NCBI RefSeq assembly: GCF_000003815.2
Contig: NC_049991.1
Location: forward strand, 20,027,718 to 20,090,151
Reading direction: 5' to 3'
Source: Branchiostoma floridae
Lineage: Eukaryota; Chordata; Leptocardii; Amphioxiformes; Branchiostomatidae
DNA length: 62,434 nt
Positions within the stretch are counted from its first letter, which is position 1. Every line of letters starts with the position of its first letter. Of the stretch, positions 56,301 through 62,434 are shown one piece after another. Position numbers and translations under genes: made by a program. Below the pieces are notes generated by a model, which had not been told where the DNA came from, did not search any database, and worked only from the letters and a program-made list of their open reading frames with translations.

Positions 56301-59300
56301 CCCTCCTGTATGCAAATTAAATTGTCCTCTCCCTGTCATCCTATTGAAGCGACCGCTATTGTCATATGACCTCATTTTCTATGTCTTATATGTCTAGTCA
56401 ATGGTTTTTTTTGGGGGGGGGGGGCAACGCACTCCAACATACATTATTTATTTTCACTATGTTGAGTGCTGAAGGTGTGGGGGTTGTACAGGAGGTGCAG
56501 TGGAATTTTGAAATCTTAACCCTTTTTGAGGGCCAAATTTTGAAAAAAAGATTTGAGGGTTTGAGGTTAATTTTTTTTTTTAGGGGGGGGGAGTTATTAG
56601 TTTATCTCCATTTTCAGTCATGATATAAATGACTTTCAACTCTTCTTATATCATCTAAGCTGCAAATATGAATGCCAAAGACACTAGCCCTGTCACATTA
56701 AACAATCAGTCAGAAGTAAAAATGCTTTACCTCCATAAAGGATGGCTCACGCGTACGCTTTATACCCCTACTGTAGATTCCACGGAAGAGAAGACGCCAT
56801 CTTGTATATCAGCTGTTTTGACGCCAACGCGGGAATGTTCGAGGTGCTGCTGGGAAAGGACGATGCCGTCATCTCAGACGAGCTCAACCACGCGTCGATC
56901 ATCGACGGCATCAGACTGTGCAAGGCCCAGAGGTTCAGGTACAAACATAAGGTAGGAGCACGCTTTTAGCTTGTAGGGTTTTATTATATTTATAGTCGCA
57001 AGTATTTTGGGTGTGAGTATTGTATAGGAGGTTTGGGGGCATCTACCTTTCATGGTGCCGAGTTTGAGAGAATTTTCAAGTTAAAATGGCGGAAGATACT
57101 AAAGAGCTAAAAAGAGCCATGAAGGATCAAGTGCTGTGGAGGAGGCTCTCTGGATTGGTTTCAGCAGAAGCTTGAACTAAGTAAGTCAGTCTAAGGGACC
57201 GTACGATATTTATCGGGGGGGGGAGGGCTGGTGCATTGGAAGTCGGATCAAAAAATTTTTTGATGGCCCTCCCCCCCATCTCAAAAAAATCTAACGTGAC
57301 CCTCCCCCTCCACCTAAAAAAAAATCAACATGGCCCTCCCCCCGACAGGCATAATCAAACGGGTAGAAAAACAACCGATAAAATAATCTTAATATAGACG
57401 TCAGGGCACAAGGGCGCCAGTGTTCTCGCCAGGATGTTTTCACAGCGTTTTGGATTTTCAAACCCTCTAAAACAGAATTTCCTGCAATTTGAGAGGAAAA
57501 TTATGCCCTTGAGATTGGATGCCAGTTGCCTTTTTTACTCCCGTTTTTCAGTAATCGACGTCCGCCCTCCCCCCAAAATATGTTATAACTATAAGCTCGG
57601 CCTCGGGGAATCAGCAGTCCGTGATCTGGCCCGGTTATTATTTGTCCAGTCATGTCTGTATGAAAATTTTTGGTTTTTGATGCTTCCAAACAGGGCTCTA
57701 GCCAGTGAGTTCGTCAGCCCATGGAAAAATCCTGCCAATTTTTTTCCGACATTGAATAAAGAATGCCTACCTCGTGCGATCCATGTTGCGCCCTCCTGCA
57801 TCAAATGCTAGTAGTTTTTCCAGAGGATAAAATAACAGCGCCATCACACCTTGTGTTTTTTTTTCTATTTTGCCCGATGATTTTACTAAAATTTATCGAA
57901 TCGGTCGGGTTTTACAAGGCCGCGCCGTCATTTTCCACGAGCGTGCGTTTGTTTCGTGCGACCTCAGGTAACCCTGTTTTCGGCGTGAAATCTTTGGCTC
58001 ACCGCTCATCGGAATTTCTTTTTACATAGAGACCAAGAACGTTATACATTATACGAAGGACGGTGATCTGCTGCGTCTTTGGCAGTGATTAGTGCCGGTG
58101 TAGCCTTGAAGCAGTAGCCAGAAAAGACGTCCCAATGTGCTGGGCGCTGCGATCGACAGTCCGTCTGGGGAGGGGGGCGTGCCGCGCCATGTGCCACAGA
58201 CGACAATGCGAGTGCACAGCCGACTCGATCGACGCTTGACAACAATATTGCGGCCCCTTTTCTGCCGCAAATTTTGTCCTTTTGAAACAAAAGAAATGTT
58301 GTAAATAAAAAATAAAGTGTATAGTTTTGGATTCTTCACATATTTACCGCGCACCGCTTTTGTAACTTAAATATTTGGGGAAACTCAGCCGAGCCGAGTG
58401 CGTCTTTCCAGAAAAAAATAAGTCCGGAGACGGAATGACGTATGCCTGGCGGGAACGCTGGTCCAGGGCAGCGCCACTTTGGGGGACCTAGGGGGGCGAA
58501 GCCCCCCGGAAGCTCTTGCATTTTAGGCTATTCAGAAGGCTTATTTTATCAGTTTTAGGGCCATGTCAAGATATCAAAACAAAAAAATAGTATAAACAAT
58601 TCTTTCCAAAAAATTAACATGGCCCTCCCCCTATCTCAAAAAAAATTAACATGGCCCTCCCCCCACCTCAAAAAAAATTAACATGGCCCTCCCCCCCTAA
58701 TGCACCAGCCCTCCCCCCCTGGTAAATATCGTACAGTCCCTAAGGTACATGTATCCTGAGGGGCAAAATTACTGCCTGAGAGGTCACAGAATAAACAGAC
58801 AACAGTTGAAGACAGTGACCACAAGTGACCTATTGGCATCTGTGATCAATCAGAATCTTATGCTTGTCAGAGGATCTGCTCCCAGTGGGGTGTCTAATTT
58901 GTCTGAGTCCATCTCTGACTCCCCTTGTATTGGTGGCCTTGTGTTCCCAGTATTCACACCAGGTAAGGGGGTGAAGTCGGCCGTCCATGACTGCCCCAGT
59001 ATGTGTGAAGGGGGTGAAGTCTGCCGTCCCTGACTGCCACAGTATATGTGAGGGGGTGAAGTCTGCCGTCTCTCCCCTCTGCAGGACATGCGGGACCTGG
59101 AGTCCATCCTTCAGCAGACCCAGGGCTGCCAGATGCGGCTGATCGTTAGTTAGTGATTGCCCCAGTACTAAGTACATGTATGTATGGGTGAGGGGGTGAA
59201 GTCTGCCGTCCATGACTGCCCCAGTATGTGTGAAGGGGGTGAAGTCTGCCGTCCCTGACTGCCCCAGTATGTGTGAAGGGGGTGAAGTCTGCCGTCCCTG

Positions 59301-60703
59301 ACTGCCCCAGTATGGGTAAGGGGGTGAAGTCTGCCATCTCTCCCCTCTGCGGGACCTGGAGTCCATCTTGCAGTACATGTATGTATGGGTAAGGGGGTGA
59401 AGTCTGCTGTCTCTCCCCTCTGCAGGACATGCGTGACCTGGAGTCTATCCTGCAGCAGATGCAGGACTGCCGGATGCGGCTGATCGTTAGTTAGTGATTG
59501 CCCCAGTACATGTGTGTATGGGTGAGGGGGTGAAGTCTGCCGTCCCTGACTGCCCCAGTATGTATGGGTGAGGGGGTGAAGTCTGCCATCCCTGACTGCC
59601 CCAGTATGTATGGGTGAGGGGGTGAAGTCTGCCATCCCTGACTGCCCCAGTATGGGTGAGGGGGTGAAGTCTGCCATCCCTGACTGCCCCAGTATGTGTG
59701 AGGGGGTGAAGTCTGCCGTCCCTTACTGCCCCAGTATGGGTGAGGGGGTGAAGTCTGCCGTCCCTGACTGCCCCAGTATGGGTAAGGGGGCGAAGTCTGC
59801 CGTCCCTGACTGCCCTGTCCCCTCTGCAGGACATGCGAGACCTGGAGTCCATCTTGCAGCAGACGCAGGACTGCCAGATGCGGCTGATCGTTAGTTAGTG
59901 ATTGCCCCAGTACATGTGTGTATGGGTGAGGGGGTGAAGTCTGCCGTCCCTGACTGCCCTGTCCCCTCTGCAGGACATGTGTGTATGGGTGAGGGGGTGA
60001 AGTCTGCCATCTCTCCCCTCTACAGGACATGCGGGACCTGGAGTCCATCCTTCAGCAGACGCAGGGCTGCCGGATGCGGCTCATCGTGACGGACGGAGTC
60101 TTCAGCATGGACGGGAACGTCACGCCGCTACGGGAGATCTGCGACCTTGCCGACAAGTACAACTCCATGACCTTCATCGACGAGTGCCACGCCACCGGCT
60201 TCTTAGGGGCGACTGGAAGGTGAGATGTTGTTTCTTGTTTTCTCTATCGGAGCAGTGTGTCTGTGGCTCTTACATGTAGGTTGTGCGTTCAACACTTCAG
60301 GTTGCCTCACTTCCAAGTCTAGTTATTGCTTTCTTCAAATCAGCTACTTATACATTATTCCAGTTACATGTAACTGAATTTTACTTATGTTTTATCTTAT
60401 CAAGAAATGAATACGAAAGCTTATGCAATTACATGTAGACGTAGGTGGGTGAAAAGCGGTGTTCCAACTGCAAAATTTAATGTTGCAAACTTTGCTACCT
60501 ACTTGTATATAGGTTTAAAGTTAAGTTGCACCAAGAAAGATGTGATTGCATTTGCAAGTGTGCAAGTGTGTATTTCGAGCTCTCATGGAACCTGACCTGT
60601 GTTCTGCTGTTTGTGTTCAGGGGTACAGAAGAGTTCCTTGGTGTGGATGGGAGATGTACCATCATCAACTCTACACTGGGCAAGGCACTGGGGGGAGCAG
60701 CAG
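53285..60703 (+). CDS. GCAT: Glycine C-acetyltransferase (2-amino-3-ketobutyrate CoA ligase), mitochondrial, 3'-partial
   Basis: Six exons: 53285-53383, 54288-54452, 55943-56055, 56777-56951, 60026-60219, 60621-60703, all in phase; the gene continues beyond the window. GCAT is a PLP enzyme of the alpha-oxoamine synthase family. It converts 2-amino-3-ketobutyrate and CoA to glycine and acetyl-CoA in threonine breakdown, in mitochondria. Exon 1 encodes an Arg/Ser/Ala-rich presequence ([17 protein letters not shown]). Later exons give the family blocks [85 protein letters not shown] and [14 protein letters not shown], the last with the PLP lysine (codon 60682-60684). The last ~130 residues are missing. 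Confidence 0.95.
53500..54240. other. GCAT intron 1
   Basis: AT-rich. A possible inverted LINE 3' scrap (GGATTGAAGACCGAATATTG) near 53896; nothing else seen. Confidence 0.4.
54288..54452 (+). CDS. GCAT: GCAT exon 2
   Basis: [49 protein letters not shown]; phase 0-0; donor GTCAGC. Its 3' half plus donor is the source of the repeats that follow. Confidence 0.95.
54375..55525 (+). repeat. Minisatellite made of GCAT exon 2 3' half plus 5' splice site
   Basis: The exon segment with CATCCTCAACTTCTG occurs eight times (about 54412, 54546, 54715, 54857, 55025, 55167, 55317, 55478), the first in the true exon. Copies two to eight alternate between a longer and a shorter form, giving a higher-order period of about 310 bp. 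Most copies end NPE followed by GTGAGCC or GTCAGCC and a TAG (GCCATTAG), so each has a splice donor with an in-frame stop just after it. Confidence 0.92.
55829..55915 (+). pseudogene. Decayed duplicate of GCAT exon 3
   Basis: Follows an acceptor-like TCTTACAG and reads [25 protein letters not shown], then a diverged frame with a stop. Compared with the real exon it has Cys and Trp substitutions and lacks the donor position. Confidence 0.8.
55943..56055 (+). CDS. GCAT: GCAT exon 3
   Basis: [38 protein letters not shown]; acceptor TTGCAG, donor GTAAGC, phase 0 in, 2 out. Confidence 0.94.
56078..56288. mobile_element. Inverted-repeat element, family 3
   Basis: GTTAGTTCACCTTTATCCGC with GGGGTAACCTATATCCGTT, and inverse AACGGATAAAGGTTACCC with GGATAAAGGTGAACTAGCG. 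About 210 bp; worn relatives at 47870 and 48905. Confidence 0.8.
56777..56951 (+). CDS. GCAT: GCAT exon 4
   Basis: [58 protein letters not shown]; phase 2 in, 0 out, donor GTAGGA. Confidence 0.94.
57088..57177 (+). pseudogene. Possible LINE C-terminal scrap
   Basis: A 29-codon frame, [20 protein letters not shown] then LSGLVSAEA, resembles the last residues of some LINE ORFs ending in a basic D-x-x-L-W-R segment. Very short. Confidence 0.25.
57192..58743. mobile_element. 1.55-kb inverted-repeat DNA element with G/C-run subterminal repeats
   Basis: Left TAAGGGACCGTACGATATTT then a run of G and AGGGCTGGTGCATT; right AATGCACCAGCCCTCCCCCC then TAAATATCGTACAGTCCCTAA. Inside each end are several copies of AACATGGCCCTCCCC. 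No transposase was recognised. In GCAT intron 4. Confidence 0.8.
58960..60025 (+). repeat. Minisatellite carrying copies of the GCAT exon 5 start and its 3' splice site
   Basis: Core unit of about 40 bp (GGGTGAGGGGGTGAAGTCTG, CCGTCCCTGACTGCCCCAGT) repeated roughly 20 times, interspersed with copies of CCTCTGCAG-GACATGCGGGAC...CTGATCGTTAGTTAG near 59090-59152, 59421-59495 and 59826-59898, with scraps near 59350 and 59968. Each longer copy has an acceptor, about 20 codons of exon 5 and an in-frame stop. Confidence 0.92.
60026..60219 (+). CDS. GCAT: GCAT exon 5
   Basis: [60 protein letters not shown]; phase 0 in, 2 out. Only this copy continues into TDGVFSMDG. Confidence 0.95.
60621..60703 (+). 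CDS. GCAT: GCAT exon 6 (PLP lysine)
   Basis: [28 protein letters not shown]; donor GTGAGT at 60704. Phase 1 out; the next exon is beyond the window. Confidence 0.95.
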
Positions 60704-62434
60704 GTGAGTCAGATAGTGGGTGGGCTTGTGGTTGAGCAAGTGTGAGAAAGAACAATGATGGACGGCCACTCTCACGTATTAAGAGAATGAGTTTGAGTGT
60801 GTTTGGAGTGAGTGAATGAGCAAGAGTGAGTGAGCGGGTGGATGAGTGAATGACCTTTAGTTTGTGAGTGAGTGAGAGTAAGAAAGTCAGAGTGAGCGAG
60901 TAAATGAGAAAGTGATTGGATGGCTGAGTAAAAGAAGAGTGTGTATTAGATGAGTCACAAAATGTTAAGTTGACAAAAATATCATTTCTATCTCTTGATC
61001 CGTTGTACAGTCAAACCTGTCTATAGCGGCCACTCAAGGGACTGGAGAAATATGGCCACTATAGACAGGTGGCCACTATAGAGAAAATGTTGATCAGTTG
61101 ATCATGAGCAAGCTACAAACATGTACACATGATTTCAGTTCCCACTAATCTTTCTCACCAAGTAACATTGTCTCGATCGGTAAATTCACCGACAAAGACT
61201 TGCATTTTAATGCTCAAGGCATGCATACCTTCTGCTACTGCCACTATATTACAACATTGATTTCACAACATAACATTTCTAGTGCTGAAAGTGGGTCATA
61301 GGGCATAGACATATGTAAAGTGGTCAATATGAAGGCTAAGTCAACATTAATGTATGTTCAGCACATGTACATGCGTAGACATCCTGGTCTGATGCAACCC
61401 CAGCCCACAGCCTTACCTAACCCAGCAGTCTAGTCAGCCTACAGCACGTAGTACAGTACTGTAGGTTCATATGTTTTCACATGGATTTAATTTTGTGGCA
61501 GAGATTTTGTGGTGTGTAAAGTGAGTGATCAAAAATGTTCCTTAGAACTAGACCAAAACAAAGCACACATTCTTAGTGTCATGACCTTGTGGTAAGTCTG
61601 TGAAAACCTTGAAAATAAGTATTACAGTATACCTCAAATATGTCAAATTGTTGAGAAGTCATGTCAGGCTGGGCAGCAGGCTTTTAGCCAGGCATGCGTC
61701 AACGAGTCATCTGGACTCCCTTTTCTTAGAATAACAAGAAATTTGATGCCCTGGACTCCGTATACTGGGGAAAAAATTGTCTGACAAGCATGACATTCTG
61801 ATTGACCAGGGATGCTACCAGGTCATCTGTGGTCACAGTCTTCTACTGTGACCTCTGGAACAGTATTTTTGCATCTTAGGATACCTTAGAATGCACTGTT
61901 TTAACTTAAAATCATGAAAAACTCTGCACCATGAAAGGTGGATGCCTCCGGACCCCCCTACAATAGTCACTTACCACGACTCACCAATAAGTTTGGACTC
62001 CCTATTATAAAATCCTAGTTAAAAGCCTGCTGGGCAGACATTTCTTCTGTACGCAGCAACAGCTTGGGAACCAGTTATTGTTCACAGAGGGTTAGGAGAA
62101 ATCAATAAAGGTGTTGAGCTGGAGTGCTGCAGGTGTTAGTTAGTCTATGTAATAGGGGGCAGAGAGGGAAAGGCAAATTATTGAGATACAAGTCAATGTG
62201 GAAAAGTGGTTGACTGTATTCTGCCCATTCTGTGACCTGGTTTGCTTAAAGCTGTGCAAAAGTGAACGTTTTGAATAAAGATGAACCATAATTTCAAACA
62301 CCAAAATAATTGACTTTCCCAAATGTTTCATCTGATTGACTCCAGTCAAGAAATGGACAATTCACCGCTTCTGAGACTGTCATTTCCTTGAAAAGTGAAT
62401 ATGGATATCAAACATATGCTCAGGAAGCATAAGG
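60704..62434. other. GCAT intron 6 and right flank
   Basis: Contains a GAGT-rich imperfect repeat (about 60775-60945), an ACAGTCAAACCTGTCTATAG inverted pair near 61010-61085 that recurs in marine invertebrate genomes, and the element at 61670-62036. No exon recognised. Confidence 0.5.
61670..62036. mobile_element. Inverted-repeat element
   Basis: CAGCAGGCTTTTAGCCAGG at the left, CCTAGTTAAAAGCCTGCTG at the right. About 365 bp. Block GATTGACCAGGGATGCT is shared with 45608 upstream. Confidence 0.65.

Noticed and set aside
58830-60048. Several 80-185-codon minus-strand frames rich in [14 protein letters not shown]-like repeats
   Set aside because: Translation of the GCAT minisatellite on the wrong strand; no signal of selection can be seen.

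Overview
This looks like animal nuclear DNA, most probably from a lancelet (Branchiostoma). Genes are built from GT-AG introns of about 0.2-5 kb, the introns are full of RTE-like and CR1/Jockey-like LINEs, tRNA-headed SINEs and short inverted-repeat DNA elements, and one gene is a very large polycystin-1-like receptor-channel with a mosaic lectin/EGF/FN3 ectodomain of the kind known from amphioxus. The species is inferred. A run of 100 Ns (26030-26129) marks an assembly gap.

Layout. (1) 1-5263: left flank, an intact RTE-type LINE (ORF 462-3518) whose stop codon lies in its own GTGA-repeat tail, a TG microsatellite, SINEs and a broken LINE 3' end. (2) 5264-40278, + strand: one polycystin-1-like gene, 5'-partial, read here as 39 exons. 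All splice phases agree and the exons sum to 8,886 nt (2,961 codons plus stop). Domain order: F5/8C (second half) - fucolectin - fucolectin - LamG-like - trefoil - EGF - FN3 - FN3 - Ca-EGF - EGF - FN3 - Ser/Thr-rich linker - GAIN/GPS - TM1 - PLAT - TM2-6 - polycystin extracellular domain - TM7-11 with pore - acidic/coiled segment - Ulp1-like (C48) cysteine protease - PHD finger. The in-frame fusion of a membrane receptor-channel to a SUMO-protease-like domain and a PHD finger is the most striking thing in the window. (3) 40279-43870: a decayed tandem copy of the protease/PHD end and a repeat-rich, probably 3'-untranslated region ending near an AATAAA. (4) 43871-47129: SINEs, inverted-repeat elements and a 32-bp minisatellite. 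(5) 47130-49810, + strand: a three-exon gene for a small secreted coiled-coil protein. (6) 49811-53200: inverted-repeat elements and LINE scraps. (7) 53285 to beyond 60703, + strand: the mitochondrial glycine C-acetyltransferase gene (GCAT), 3'-partial, in which pieces of exon 2 with its 5' splice site and pieces of exon 5 with its 3' splice site have been amplified into intronic minisatellites. (8) 60704-62434: intron with repeats.

How they work together: the polycystin gene would encode a surface receptor (sugar-binding and adhesion domains), an autoproteolytic GAIN/GPS stalk, an 11-helix channel-like body and a cytosolic tail carrying a peptidase and a histone-reader-like module. GCAT is an unrelated mitochondrial threonine/glycine enzyme. 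The LINE and SINE genes are mobile DNA. Exon borders were read by eye from splice consensus, reading frame and domain continuity; no transcript or database search was available.
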